Notes: generated by a model not told the origin, from the sequence alone. Shown: positions 16,801 to 25,671, counted from the stretch's first letter. The stretch: 64,000 bases of DNA from Pseudomonas graminis (GCF_004364335.1 NZ_SOCR01000001.1:310001-374000), one strand, 5' to 3'. Program-made: numbers and translations.

Positions 16801-19098
16801 CTCCCATTCTTCGGTGCTCAACGCCTCACTGACGTCCCAGGCGCGGTCCAGTTGCTTGAGCACTTCAACCTTGGACGTCTTGCTGGAATGCAGCTCCAGG
16901 CAGAAATCGCCGAGGCCCTTTTCGGCCAGACGACGAAACACTACGTCAAGGGCCGCGCGTTTCTCTGCCACAAACAGCACACGCCGGCCGAGGGCCAGGT
17001 TGTGGGCGATCATGTTGGCGATGGTCTGGGATTTGCCGGTGCCGGGCGGGCCGTCCATGACAAAACTGTGGGTGTTGGCCGACGCCACGACCGCTGCCAA
17101 TTGCGAGGAGTCCGCCGGCAAGGGTGCAAAGAGCTGAGCCGGCGTGACGGTCGCATCCAGACGCTCGGGCCGGGGGAATTCGGCCGAACCGGAAAAACCC
17201 TCACCGGCTACGTCGGGGTCCAGCAGATGCTTGACCAGAGGGCTTTGCAGCAGCTGGGCCGCGTTGGCGTTCAGGTCTTTCCACATCAGGTATTTGGCAA
17301 ACGAGAAGGTACCCAGCACCAGCTCGGTGCTCACCTCGAAGCCGGGCACATCGCGCACGGCCCGGCGTACGCTGTTCCAGATGCCGGCGACATCAATGCC
17401 GCTCCCATCGCTGGGCAGCTCCCCGTCCAGCCCGGGAATCAGCAGCTCGAAATCGTGGCGCAGCAGCTCAAGCAAGGTCAGGTTGAAACGCGGTTCTTCG
17501 TCGAGCAGGCTCAACGTGACCCCGGACAAGGCGCTTTTACGTTCAAGCTTGACCGGCAGCAGAATCAGCGGCGCGGAATAGGTTTTCGGGTCATCGGCGC
17601 TTTTCTTCCATTTCAGGAAGCCGATGGCGAGGAACAGCGTGTTGGCCCCGCCTTCCTCCAGATCGCTGCGGGCCTTGCGGAACAGGTCGATCAGCGTGGC
17701 TTCCAGCTTGACCTTGTCCAGACTGGCGAGGACTTCGCCGCGCGCCAGTGCCTGACGGGCGACTTCGTCGACCAGGCTTTCGTTGTTCTGTTGCTCGTAC
17801 AAAGCCTCATCACGGCCACTGCTTTTCAGATCGGGGACGGCCACCACGCGGATGCGCTGACCGCTGGAGAGCAGGTCTTCAAGGGCCGCCGGATCGGGGC
17901 ACAGCAGACGCACACCTTTGGCGCTGTCCGGCACATGCAGCAGCCGGTTGCGCGTGGTCAGATCGAGCAATTTGCGTTGCCACAGGGTCAGTTTTCCGGC
18001 CGGGCCCGAGGCGTCTTCATTGATCTCGACATCGAACCCCGGCAGCGACGGCGCTTCCTCCAGCCCTTCAATCACGGGCGGTGCTTCCTCGGTGCCATCG
18101 ACTGGGTTGGCGGCTGACACCAGCGCCATCGGACGAATCTTCTGCATCCGGGCGCGGTGCACATCAATGGCCATGATGAACTGCTCGTCGTTGAGCTCGC
18201 GCTCGGCGGCGGCCACTGCCCGGGAAAAACTCGGCGCAGGCGCCTGAGTCGCGAGGGTCGTCTCGAACACCAGCATCTCTTTCAAATCGAGACGCTTGCG
18301 CACGGCCGACGCTTCATCGGTCAGCAACTGAGAGAATTCCTGAGGCTGCAACCAGACGCCAGCGAACGCATGGCCTTTGGTCATGACCAGCAATGCATTC
18401 AACCCGGCCTGTTCCAGCGCAGCAGCAAACAGCAGTGCGGTGTCGAGACAAGTCGCCACGCCGTTTTCCAGCACCACGCTTGGCGGTCGGATTTTCTGGC
18501 CCTGCTGCTCGAAACTGGCGGGCGGCAACGCATAGCTCAGTTGAAAGCTGCACACCCCCGACCAGATGGCGGACGCCAGCTCCCAGGTGCGCGTGCGGGA
18601 TTTGCTTTCGTAACCGTCGATGCCGTCTTTCTTGCCGGCACGGCGCAGGACTTGGGAAGCGGCTTTGAGCACGCGGTCCACCGCAGGGTCATTGGGCATG
18701 CAGAACGCGGCGAGCAGTTCCGGCATCGCGCTCAACCCACCCCATTCGGTGCGGGCGAGCAGTTCGGTGGGGACGCGCTGTTCGACAAGCACCGTCTCGC
18801 CCTGGGACACGCGCATCACCACGTCGGCGTTCAGGCTCTCAGTCAAACCGGACAGGTAACCGGCGTTCAGCTTGATGTCGCGATCAGAGATGCTGAGGCG
18901 ATCACCGGCATGGATGCGGTCAATATTCCAGCTTCGGCTTTCAACGAACTCCGGGTCGGTGCTTAAGGTCAGCACCAGGTTTTCAAGGGCGGTTTCTTCC
19001 TGGTTCCAGAGGCTCAATTCACGCACGAGGGGAACGGCATTCTGGTGGGAGGCGAAGCCGATCTTGCGGGCGATCAGCGCGTCAATCTTGATGTTCAT
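13819..19098 (-). CDS. Giant DUF4011 SF1 helicase with transglutaminase-like and nuclease domains
   Basis: 1759 residues in one frame. N-terminal beta-rich region (1-150). Transglutaminase/cysteine-peptidase-like core with Cys at about 216 (ATCLDTALLFAAALEQAG) and His at about 242 (GHAFAGVWL). DUF4011 start near 370 (LTLWQRKLLDLTTRNRLL). SF1 helicase: Walker A GPPGTGKSQT at about 683, DEAS at about 1314, GDPRQMPPT just after, and LNVAITRSRREMLVF (motif VI). A long coiled insert fills 780-1250. The C-terminal part (about 1610-1710) looks like a PD-(D/E)XK/Vsr-type nuclease: SPFEEAVAEGLRRLGW, FRIDLGIV, GVECDGATYHS and RLWSTDWW. DUF4011 helicase-endonuclease proteins include a reported anti-phage system (Hhe), so defence is a reasonable inference. 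It stands alone, with no methylase or partner. Nucleic-acid repair is the alternative. Confidence 0.88.
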   Translation of the reverse strand: MNIKIDALIARKIGFASHQNAVPLVRELSLWNQEETALENLVLTLSTDPEFVESRSWNIDRIHAGDRLSISDRDIKLNAGYLSGLTESLNADVVMRVSQGETVLVEQRVPTELLARTEWGGLSAMPELLAAFCMPNDPAVDRVLKAASQVLRRAGKKDGIDGYESKSRTRTWELASAIWSGVCSFQLSYALPPASFEQQGQKIRPPSVVLENGVATCLDTALLFAAALEQAGLNALLVMTKGHAFAGVWLQPQEFSQLLTDEASAVRKRLDLKEMLVFETTLATQAPAPSFSRAVAAAERELNDEQFIMAIDVHRARMQKIRPMALVSAANPVDGTEEAPPVIEGLEEAPSLPGFDVEINEDASGPAGKLTLWQRKLLDLTTRNRLLHVPDSAKGVRLLCPDPAALEDLLSSGQRIRVVAVPDLKSSGRDEALYEQQNNESLVDEVARQALARGEVLASLDKVKLEATLIDLFRKARSDLEEGGANTLFLAIGFLKWKKSADDPKTYSAPLILLPVKLERKSALSGVTLSLLDEEPRFNLTLLELLRHDFELLIPGLDGELPSDGSGIDVAGIWNSVRRAVRDVPGFEVSTELVLGTFSFAKYLMWKDLNANAAQLLQSPLVKHLLDPDVAGEGFSGSAEFPRPERLDATVTPAQLFAPLPADSSQLAAVVASANTHSFVMDGPPGTGKSQTIANMIAHNLALGRRVLFVAEKRAALDVVFRRLAEKGLGDFCLELHSSKTSKVEVLKQLDRAWDVSEALSTEEWEREAARLQTLRSRLNQLVDVLHRRWNNGLTLHQSIGRVVRDHSPQTPRLAWETGTQHDGAEYAGLLDLARRLGLNGSAARELSGKFGALAQTQWSNAWQAQMAGAAREVPQALDELNATSERLLALTLVPLPVAEVAQVRQLYDLAARVLESHGLNLSFAFAPDAAARIEAARRSCQLLESYRELEETLSLDYADEACRRVPVAQLRNEWHEAEGKFWFLATLAKKKVAKQLASLGGAAGLPDTVGDLAIFERLQAQLVELDRLASDMQSIPGWQGLKSDPVRTLQAVTLAEHLRKTLIGLAESPEHLVALRGAVARLVIDANDMLAPSGQIANACSTLQQALSRVEAATRSFAGLACISTETSLSVATLRATSLAIQQQEEQLKAWCDWCRVREQSAQAGLASLAKALEAGSLSPSATEETFVTAYAHWFATQGIDGEPLLRNFVAAEHMSDIGAFVRLDDELAKLTVRYIRAKLCGLIPSKNDIPKSSGFAILKHELQKSRRHKPVRQLAIEMGDALNRLAPCMLMSPLSIAQFLPADQPPFDLVIFDEASQIAPWDAIGSIARGKQVIIAGDPRQMPPTNFFSRGPNAGDDDTAEDMESILDECLGAGVPSHSLSWHYRSRHESLIAFSNHRYYDSNLITFPAAETRASAVEWRKVEGVYAKGKGRYNQAEAQAIVNETVKRLTDPAFVAAGYSIGIITLNSDQQKLINDLLDAARKQYPQIEPFFQDTQTEPVVVKNLETVQGDERDLIMLGIGYGPTEPGAPVMSMNFGPLNKDGGWRRLNVAITRSRREMLVFTSFDPSMIDLNRTNARAVRDLKHFIEFAQRGPKALAEAVQGSVGGYDSPFEEAVAEGLRRLGWQVVPQIGVSRFRIDLGIVHPDRPGDYLAGVECDGATYHSAATARDRDKVRGAILSGLGWNLLRLWSTDWWVDKQGALQKLHVALNDLLDQSRRDIAAERADEAVVAPLLVNFAALPEPEAAADDEVNETPIG

Positions 19099-19140
19099 TC
19101 ACAGGATCCTGAAGCTACGAGCGCTGGCCCCATGAGGGGC

Positions 19141-19154
19141 GCGCCAAATGGCGC
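19141..19154. promoter_or_regulatory. Perfect dyad before the helicase-nuclease gene
   Basis: GCGCCA-AA-TGGCGC is a perfect inverted repeat about 45 bases before the ATG at 19098. On the minus strand a -10-like TATAGG lies just upstream of it, so the dyad would sit near the transcription start, where a repressor could hold this large gene off. No regulator gene is adjacent. Confidence 0.35.
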
Positions 19155-19276
19155 CTATAGTCCATGAGTAATCGATGCTTGTGAATGTGTTTCTCGATGA
19201 GTCAGACGGCTTGCCACTGTGTCAGCGTGCCAGTGCTGCGGTCCGCAAACCCCGGTTCACCGTCTGCGGGAGCGCC

Positions 19277-20470
19277 TCACTGCCTGCGGGAGCCTTTGCT
19301 GCCAGCCCGCGAGATGTCACCCCAGCGGCGCACCAGGTAGTTGTGTTCATCCATGACGGCGTTCCACACCGCGATGTGGCCCATGCGCTCCTCGTAGGAG
19401 CCGCCATCGCGGACTTCACCAATGTCGATCAGCGGCAGGCCGTCGCTGCCCATGAGTTGTTCGCGGGCGGGCAATCCGGCGTACCAGTAATCCCACTCGG
19501 CCGCGCTCAGGTGTTCGCGGCTGCGGGCCGGGTTGCCTATGTAATAACCCTGGCGGGCCATGACCGCGCCGGGCCAGCCGGACAGCCACCAATTCAGGTA
19601 CGCGTAGGCCGCATCGAGCACCGCGCCCTTGGCATGGCGCGACAGGGACAACCCGCCGAACCAGCCGCGATAGCCCTCGCGCGGGACCGCGACGCGGTAT
19701 TTCACGCCGGCGCGGTGCAAGCGCACCAGGGTCGGCGACCATAAGCTCTGGATGTCGATCGTCGGGTGCAACATCAGCTCCGCCGCTTCTTCATCGTCGG
19801 ACCAGAACGCGCCGAACATGCCCTGCCCCTGCTTGCGCACGAGGATGTCGGCCAGCACGTCGATCTCTTCGATGCTCAGGTTGCCGATGTCGCGGAACTG
19901 CGCCAGGCCCGCGCCTTGCACGGCGAGTGCGGCGTCCAGCGCGCCAATGGCCGCGTCACTTTGCAGCGCGACCCGCCCGCACCACGCCGGATCGACCAGC
20001 CAGCCCCAGCTTTCGTCCGCCGGACTGAAGCCGGCGGGAAGGCGCTCGGGTCGATAGGCAAAACTGTCGGCATTGTGGGTCAGCGGCAACATGCTGATCC
20101 GTTCGCTCACCGCGCTGCCGAGGCTGCCGTCGTGCTGCACGAACAGACGCTCGCTGGGCACGCTGCCGCTGCCGAGCCGGTCACTGGCCGACAGCCTGCC
20201 GCGTTTGGGCAGGTCGTTGATTTCGTGCCACAGGGCGACGCGGCGCGTGTCGATGGGCTGGATGGCCCGCGCGGGCCAGACGAAATCCACGTTGTGGAAC
20301 CACTGGTCATAGAGATCGTAACTGTCGGGCTGCATGACCGCGATGCGCTGGGCGGTCTGCACGTCATGCACCTGATACACCAGCTTGAGGCCGAGGTCTT
20401 CTTCGGCGCGAACCCGCAGGGATTCGAGCAGCGTCACCGAGGTGCCCAGGACCCGCAGCGTTACCGTCAT
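19277..20470 (-). CDS. Solute-binding-protein fold without signal peptide
   Basis: 397 residues resembling PotD/family-1 extracellular solute-binding proteins (for example DSYDLYDQWFHNVDFVWPAR, AAELMLHPTIDIQSLWSPTL, AYAYLNWWLSGWPGAVMARQ, GYYIGNPARS). The N-terminus, MTVTLRVLGTSVTLLESLRV, starts directly with the first beta strand of the fold and has no signal sequence or lipobox; no earlier start is available because the ATG overlaps the CobW stop by four bases. There are no ABC permease or ATPase genes in the operon. It may therefore be a cytosolic ligand-binding protein, or the export signal may be missing. Last gene of the imide operon. Confidence 0.8.
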   Translation of the reverse strand: MTVTLRVLGTSVTLLESLRVRAEEDLGLKLVYQVHDVQTAQRIAVMQPDSYDLYDQWFHNVDFVWPARAIQPIDTRRVALWHEINDLPKRGRLSASDRLGSGSVPSERLFVQHDGSLGSAVSERISMLPLTHNADSFAYRPERLPAGFSPADESWGWLVDPAWCGRVALQSDAAIGALDAALAVQGAGLAQFRDIGNLSIEEIDVLADILVRKQGQGMFGAFWSDDEEAAELMLHPTIDIQSLWSPTLVRLHRAGVKYRVAVPREGYRGWFGGLSLSRHAKGAVLDAAYAYLNWWLSGWPGAVMARQGYYIGNPARSREHLSAAEWDYWYAGLPAREQLMGSDGLPLIDIGEVRDGGSYEERMGHIAVWNAVMDEHNYLVRRWGDISRAGSKGSRRQ

Positions 20471-21471
20471 GCCAGCGCTTCCCGGGGTGCCGGCGCCAGG
20501 CGTTCAATGAACACTTCGAACGAGCGGCGCAGCAGCACGGTATCCAGCCCACGCACGATAAACACCAACCGCGAACGGTGGTCGTCGCCGGGCCATTGCG
20601 GCAGGTGCACCGGCGCGTGCAGGCAATGCTGCACGCCATGAATAACGACGGGGGCGTGGCTGTTGTTCACGTTGAGCAGTCCTTTGACGCGCAGGATTCG
20701 TTCGCCGTGGGATCTTAGCAGCATGGACAGCCAGACCCCGAACGCGACCCAGTCCAGCGGGCGTTCAAAGGTCAGGCAGCAGACCTGCGCCTCGCCGTGA
20801 CGGGCGGCGGTCGAGCGCACGGCCATCAGGTGCCAGCGCGCGACTTCCTGCGCGGGTTCACCGCTGTGCAGCCCGTCACCGAGCAGCAGTTGATCACCGC
20901 TCTGAATGGAATCCGTGGTCAGCACCGGCGCAGGATTGATCGACTGCAAACGCCGCTGCAGCGTTTGCAGCGCCTCGTCATCGGCGAGGTCGGTCTTGCT
21001 GATCAGCAGTCGGTCGGCAGCGGCGACCTGGGCCATCCACTCCGGGTGCAGGCGTTCCTGCAGTGCTGCGTGGCTGGCATCGACCACGGTCACCACCAGC
21101 CCGACATGCACCCGTCCGCGCAAGTGCGGGTCATTGTTTATCGTCGCCAGAATGGGCGCCGGATCGGCCAGTCCGGTGGTCTCCAGCAGGATGCGTCGGA
21201 AGGCCGGCACTTCGCCTCGAGCGCGGCGCTGAAGCAAGTCGGTCAGCGCGTCTCGCAGTTCGCCGCGAATCGAGCAACAGACGCAGCCGCTGGGCAGCAG
21301 GACGGTGTCCGGCGCGACCTCTTCCACCAGCAGGTGATCAATGCCGACGTCGCCGAACTCATTGATCAGCAGCGCCGTGTCGCCGAGGGTTTCGTCCTGC
21401 AGCAGGCGCTTGAGCAAGGTGGTCTTGCCGCTGCCGAGAAAACCGGTGATGACGTTCAGCGCGATGCTCAT
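20467..21471 (-). CDS. CobW/G3E-family GTPase, metallochaperone type
   Basis: 334 residues. Walker A GFLGSGKTT (residues 10-18), then INEFGDVGIDHLLVEE, the metal-binding CxCC as C63-V-C65-C66, ETTGLADP (Walker B region) and SKTDLAD as guanine-specificity motif. The C-terminal CobW domain begins near 230 and has RILRVKGLLNV. G3E GTPases load metal into client enzymes. Overlaps of four bases with both neighbours show tight translational coupling. Because the same operon encodes a metal-type imidase (Asp/His/His site), a role in delivering Zn or another metal to that enzyme is a sensible inference, but not shown. Confidence 0.9.
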   Translation of the reverse strand: MSIALNVITGFLGSGKTTLLKRLLQDETLGDTALLINEFGDVGIDHLLVEEVAPDTVLLPSGCVCCSIRGELRDALTDLLQRRARGEVPAFRRILLETTGLADPAPILATINNDPHLRGRVHVGLVVTVVDASHAALQERLHPEWMAQVAAADRLLISKTDLADDEALQTLQRRLQSINPAPVLTTDSIQSGDQLLLGDGLHSGEPAQEVARWHLMAVRSTAARHGEAQVCCLTFERPLDWVAFGVWLSMLLRSHGERILRVKGLLNVNNSHAPVVIHGVQHCLHAPVHLPQWPGDDHRSRLVFIVRGLDTVLLRRSFEVFIERLAPAPREALA

Positions 21472-21767
21472 GGGTGCTGCTCCAGATGGTCCAGCAGACG
21501 TTCATCCAGTGGGTCCAGCGGGCGCCCGATCAATTGCTCGGCCCGTTGCCACAATTGGTCGAGGCCGCTGGCCAATTCCTGCTTGCCGGTGGCGCCAAGC
21601 AGCAGATAGGAGACGCCTTGAAAGTCTTCGACCTTCAAACGAAACGGCGCCACCACTGTGTTGATCGCGGCAATCCGGCGCAGGCGTTCGCGGCGTCGGG
21701 GCAGTTCGTCGCCCAGCGGGTCGCTCCAGTGCACGTCTTCGCCCAGCAGGCCGCAGAGTCCACACAT
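21468..21767 (-). CDS. Small CxxC protein upstream of cobW
   Basis: 99 residues, no known domain. It opens with MCGLCGLLGEDVHW (Cys 2 and Cys 5), followed by a helical, Arg/Leu-rich body with IAAINTVVAPFRLKVEDFQG in the middle. The stop overlaps the cobW start by four bases. The N-terminal cysteine pair and the coupling to a CobW GTPase suggest a metal-handling partner or client, as an inference. A resemblance of the first residues to an N-terminal-nucleophile cysteine (after Met removal, Cys would be residue 1) is noticed but the protein is far too short for a glutamine amidotransferase. Confidence 0.7.
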   Translation of the reverse strand: MCGLCGLLGEDVHWSDPLGDELPRRRERLRRIAAINTVVAPFRLKVEDFQGVSYLLLGATGKQELASGLDQLWQRAEQLIGRPLDPLDERLLDHLEQHP

Positions 21768-21828
21768 GGTTATTCGCTCCTTTTTTAGCGCCTGGGTTAT
21801 TCGTTGCGGTTTGATTCGTTCGTGGGAA

Positions 21829-22575
21829 TCAGGGCATCACATCGCCGGAATTTGGCCCCAGGGTCTGGCCGACGAACAGATTGCCCCCGGGCTCGCTGGC
21901 CAGCAGCACGGCGACAGGCGCCACTTCTTCCGCCAGACCAAAGCGCCCCAGGGGCAGCTCCGCCGACTTGGCGCTTTTCCACGCGCTGCTGATCCCGGCC
22001 ACCAGCGGCGTTTCGATCGGGCCCGGCGCGATGGCATTCACCAGCACGTTGTCCTTGGCCACTTCCAGGGCAAGGGATTTGGTAAAGCCGATCACCCCGG
22101 CCTTGGCCGCCGCGTAATGGGTCAGCTCGGCGCCGCCCTTGATGCCCAACTGTGACGCGACGTTGATGATGCGGCCCCAGCGCTGCGCCAGCATGTGCGG
22201 CAAGGCGCGCTGACTGGCAATGAACACGCTGGTCAGGTCGACGCGCAGCATGTCATTCCACATGTCCAGGGTCAGGTCGACACAGCGGCGCTGGGTGAGC
22301 ATGCCGGCGTTGTTGACCAGAATATCGATGCCGCCAAAGTGCTGAACACAGGCATCGACACTGGCCTGTGCGCCCTCGACGGTGCCGACATCTCCCACGC
22401 TTTCAACCACCTCGACGCCCAGTTCGCGGCAGTGTTGGGCGGTGTTTGCCAGGGTGACGGCGTCGCGATCGGCCAGGACCAGGCGCGCGCCCTGCTCGGC
22501 ATACGCCCACGCGATGGCGGCACCTATCCCGCTGCCTGCGCCGGTGATGACCGCGCGTTTATTGACCAGTTGCAT
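21829..22575 (-). CDS. SDR oxidoreductase (first)
   Basis: 248 residues from the ATG at 22575, which has GAGGAAA upstream. Classical SDR: TGAGSGIG (11-18), Asp36 after beta-2 (suggesting NAD over NADP), NNAG (88-91), catalytic Ser141, Tyr154, Lys158 and PGPIETPL. It would oxidise or reduce an alcohol/ketone. In the operon it follows a second SDR, so the pair may act on hydroxylated products of the imide or amide substrate; the real substrate is unknown. Confidence 0.88.
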   Translation of the reverse strand: MQLVNKRAVITGAGSGIGAAIAWAYAEQGARLVLADRDAVTLANTAQHCRELGVEVVESVGDVGTVEGAQASVDACVQHFGGIDILVNNAGMLTQRRCVDLTLDMWNDMLRVDLTSVFIASQRALPHMLAQRWGRIINVASQLGIKGGAELTHYAAAKAGVIGFTKSLALEVAKDNVLVNAIAPGPIETPLVAGISSAWKSAKSAELPLGRFGLAEEVAPVAVLLASEPGGNLFVGQTLGPNSGDVMP

Positions 22576-22635
22576 GGTGTTTCCTCTTTCAGTCTGCGGC
22601 GTGTGGCGCAATCAGCAGTCGATCAGCGCTGCGCC

Positions 22636-23397
22636 CTACTCCGGCCAACGCACGGTCAAGCCGCCATCGATGACGATGCTTTGTCCGGTGAGATAACTGG
22701 ATTCCTCGCTGCACAGGAATCGCACCAGTGAGGCGACTTCATCGGCCCGACCGACACGGCCCAGCGGGATGGCACGGGCCGCTTTGGCAAGGCCTTCCGG
22801 CCCCAGTGAGTTTTTGCTGTCCAGCGATTGCGGCGTCTCGATCAAACCCGGAATCACCGCGTTGCAGCGAATCCCCCGGGGCGCCAGTTCCACCGCCAGT
22901 GAGCGGCACAACCCTGGCACACCGGCTTTGGCGGCGGCGTAGTGCGAGTGGTCCTGCCAGCCATAGACGCCCCCGGCAATCGACGAGATGGCCACCATCG
23001 AGCCGCCCTCGCCCATGTGCCGGGCCGCCGCGCGGAAGGTGCGCATCACGCCGGTGAGATCGACGTCGAGCATCTCGTTCCAGCGCTCGTCGGTCATTTC
23101 CAGCAACGGTGCGCGGCGCAGCAGGCCGGCATTGGCGACGGCGTAATCGATGCGACCGAAGCGGCTGATCGCCTGCTCGGCCAGGGCGTCCACCGAGGCC
23201 GTCCGGGTCACGTCCAGCTCCGCCATCAGGCATTCGCCACCTGCGTCAGCGACCAGTTGCGCCGTGATGCCCGGGTCATGGGGGTCGGCCGGGTAATAGC
23301 CGCCGACCACCGCGACGCCCCTGTGCGCGAAGGCCACCGCCAGGGCTTGGCCGATCCCGCTGGCGGCCCCGGTAATCAACGCTACTCTGCGAGTCAT
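22636..23397 (-). CDS. SDR oxidoreductase (second)
   Basis: 253 residues; AAGGAG stands before the ATG. Classical [11 protein letters not shown] (9-16), NAG (89-91), catalytic Ser139, Tyr153, Lys157 and PGLIETP, with the C-terminal [20 protein letters not shown]. It differs from the first SDR by a longer loop after beta-2 ([10 protein letters not shown]) and has no acidic residue directly at the NAD-selecting position, so cofactor choice is unclear. Same operon, 25 bases from the MFS gene upstream. Confidence 0.88.
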   Translation of the reverse strand: MTRRVALITGAASGIGQALAVAFAHRGVAVVGGYYPADPHDPGITAQLVADAGGECLMAELDVTRTASVDALAEQAISRFGRIDYAVANAGLLRRAPLLEMTDERWNEMLDVDLTGVMRTFRAAARHMGEGGSMVAISSIAGGVYGWQDHSHYAAAKAGVPGLCRSLAVELAPRGIRCNAVIPGLIETPQSLDSKNSLGPEGLAKAARAIPLGRVGRADEVASLVRFLCSEESSYLTGQSIVIDGGLTVRWPE

Positions 23398-23421
23398 GTT
23401 CAGCTCCTTATTGGACGGTTG

Positions 23422-24762
23422 CTATTGGACTGTTTCTGGCCGCACATGGCGGGCGGCGAACATCAGTACACCGGACAGGAAGCACGGCACGGCACCGAAA
23501 TACAGCGCCGAGGTCTGCCAGTCGCCACCCGCGCTCAACACCGAGGTCGCGCCGAAGCCTGCGACCACCGCGCCGAGCGGGCCCATCGCGTGGATGATGG
23601 CGCCGCCGGTGGCGCGGATGCTGGTCGGGAAGCTCTCGCTGATGAAAAACAGGGCGGCGGAATACGGACCGATCAGGAAGAACAGCCCCAGGCTGTACAG
23701 GCCGACCACCGTCGGCATGTTGCTGGGGCCGAAGAGCATGCCGGCGAAGGACAGGCCGCCGAGCATCCAGCCCAGGCCGATGACGTTGCGCCGGCCGATC
23801 TTGTCGCCCATCCAGCCGTGGCTCAGGTAACCGCAGTAGCCCACCAGGTTCGACAGCACCAGGATGATCAGCGAGTTCTCGAAGGAGATGTGATGCACGC
23901 TGACGATCACGGAGGTGCCCAGCACGCTGAACACCTGAATCGCCGCCCAGTTGAGCAGGATCGCCGCGCCGATCACCAGCGTCGCCCGGCGCGAGGTGCC
24001 CCGGAACGCAGCGCCGATGCCGGCGGTGCGATGCTCTTCGTAATCCACGCCGTAGGTCATCGCCACTTGCCTGGCCTGTTCAGCGTCGCCGGCCTTGCGC
24101 AGTTGGGTGATGCGCTGATGAATCTGGAACTGTGGGCTTTCCTTGAGCTTGCGCGCCATGAACGCGATGACCAGCGCCGGGATCGCGGCGAATACGAAGC
24201 AGCCCTGCCAGCCGATGACCGGCAGCAGCACGGCAGTCAACCCGGCGGCAATCAATGCGCCCACCGGCCAGCCGCCCTGCACCAGGCTGTAGATGAAGCC
24301 ACGGCGTTTGGCCAGCCGCGGGTCTTCGGAGGCCGCATAGATCTCGCTGAGGTACGTCGCGTTGACCGTTTCTTCGGCGTAACCCAGCCCGCTCAGGGAG
24401 CGGATCAGGATCAGCGGCGACTTGCCCCATGACCCGCCCAGCGCCGTCAGCGCCGAGCAGATCGCGGAACCGGTGACCGTGAAAATGATGCCCATGCGTC
24501 GGCCGAGGCGATCCACCAACGGCCCGATGGCCAGTGCGATAACCGCCGTGCCGACCGCGGCCCAGGTGGCGATTTCCGCCTGTTCCGCTTCGCCCCACTG
24601 AAAGTGCCGGCCGATTTCCGGCAGCAAGGTGCCGAACAGGATGAAGTCGTACACCGCAAAGACCCACGCGAAGAAGGCGATCCAGGTGGCGTAGCGCACT
24701 TCTTCGGAGGTCAGTTGCCGGGGTTTCCAGCCGGTCAGATCAAGCTTGTTGTAGATGGACAT
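23422..24762 (-). CDS. MFS transporter of the imide operon (sialate/aromatic-acid type)
   Basis: 446 residues, 12 membrane segments. The opening VYDFILFGTLLPEIGRHFQW and GPLVDRLGRRMGIIFT (motif A) resemble MHS/AAHS organic-anion symporters, and LSNLVGYCGYLSHGWMGDKI, GRRNVIG gives the second-half motif A. It probably imports the substrate of the operon or a dicarboxylate product by proton symport. It lies 27 bases from the imidase gene. Confidence 0.88.
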   Translation of the reverse strand: MSIYNKLDLTGWKPRQLTSEEVRYATWIAFFAWVFAVYDFILFGTLLPEIGRHFQWGEAEQAEIATWAAVGTAVIALAIGPLVDRLGRRMGIIFTVTGSAICSALTALGGSWGKSPLILIRSLSGLGYAEETVNATYLSEIYAASEDPRLAKRRGFIYSLVQGGWPVGALIAAGLTAVLLPVIGWQGCFVFAAIPALVIAFMARKLKESPQFQIHQRITQLRKAGDAEQARQVAMTYGVDYEEHRTAGIGAAFRGTSRRATLVIGAAILLNWAAIQVFSVLGTSVIVSVHHISFENSLIILVLSNLVGYCGYLSHGWMGDKIGRRNVIGLGWMLGGLSFAGMLFGPSNMPTVVGLYSLGLFFLIGPYSAALFFISESFPTSIRATGGAIIHAMGPLGAVVAGFGATSVLSAGGDWQTSALYFGAVPCFLSGVLMFAARHVRPETVQ

Positions 24763-24789
24763 GGGTCACGCCTCGGAATGAAGGGGCAA

Positions 24790-25671
24790 TCAGCTGTGGC
24801 GAGGATTACGGCGGACGAAGTCATCGGCGATTTCGTCGAACGTGACGAACTTGACGCCGGCGTGACTCTGGATGTGCTCGATCAGCCGCTCCAGCATCAG
24901 CAGCACTTGCGGGCGACCGGAGACGTCCGGGTGGATGGTCATGGTGAATACAGCGTGCTCGTGCTCGCGGTAAACCCAGTCGAACTGGTCGCGCCACATC
25001 TCTTCCAGATGCCGCGGGTTGACGAAGCCGTGGCTGTTGGGCGCCTTTTTGATGAACATCATCGGCGGCAGGTCATCGAGGTACCAGTTGGCCGGGATCT
25101 CCACCAGGTCGGTTTCCTGACCGCGCACCAGCGGTTTCATCCAGGTGTCGGGGTGCTGGGTGTAATCGATCTTGGTCCAGCTGTCGCCCACGCGCACGTA
25201 GTACGGATGGAAGTCGTTGTGCATCAGGCTGTGGTCGTACTTGATGCCCTTCTTGAGCAGCAGCTCGTTGGTGACCTTGCTGAACTCCCACCAGGGCGCG
25301 ACGTAGCCGGTCGGACGCTTGCCGGTCATTTGCGTGATCAGCTCGATGGACTTGTCGAGGACGATTTCTTCCTGCTCGGGCGTCATGGCGATCGGGTTTT
25401 CGTGGCTGTAGCCGTGCACGCCGATCTCGTGACCGGCGTCGAACACGGCCTTCATCTGCTCGGGAAACGTCTCCATCGAGTGCCCGGGCACGAACCAGGT
25501 GGTGCGCAGGCCGTAGCGCTCGAACAGCTTGAGCAGGCGCGGCGCACCGACCTCCCCCGCAAACAGGCCACGGGAAATGTCATCCGGCGAATCCTCGCCA
25601 CCGTAGGAACCCAACCAGCCTGCTACGGCGTCTACGTCGACGCCGAAAGCGCACAAGATTTCTTTAGCCAT
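24790..25671 (-). CDS. Cyclic imide hydrolase / PgdA-like deacetylase-fold enzyme
   Basis: 293 residues from the second of two consecutive ATGs (25671); this start leaves seven bases after GGAG and overlaps the amidase stop by one base. From memory the sequence closely matches the H. pylori PgdA (HP0310) and Pseudomonas cyclic imide hydrolase (CIH293, also 293 residues) family: [64 protein letters not shown]. The metal/active-site set Asp14, His86 and His90 is intact in this numbering. The enzymes of this group in Pseudomonas open cyclic imides (succinimide, maleimide, dihydropyrimidine-like rings) to half-amides; peptidoglycan deacetylation is the other known role. No signal peptide, and an amidase is translationally coupled, which favours the cytosolic imidase reading. 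Confidence 0.85.
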   Translation of the reverse strand: MAKEILCAFGVDVDAVAGWLGSYGGEDSPDDISRGLFAGEVGAPRLLKLFERYGLRTTWFVPGHSMETFPEQMKAVFDAGHEIGVHGYSHENPIAMTPEQEEIVLDKSIELITQMTGKRPTGYVAPWWEFSKVTNELLLKKGIKYDHSLMHNDFHPYYVRVGDSWTKIDYTQHPDTWMKPLVRGQETDLVEIPANWYLDDLPPMMFIKKAPNSHGFVNPRHLEEMWRDQFDWVYREHEHAVFTMTIHPDVSGRPQVLLMLERLIEHIQSHAGVKFVTFDEIADDFVRRNPRHS

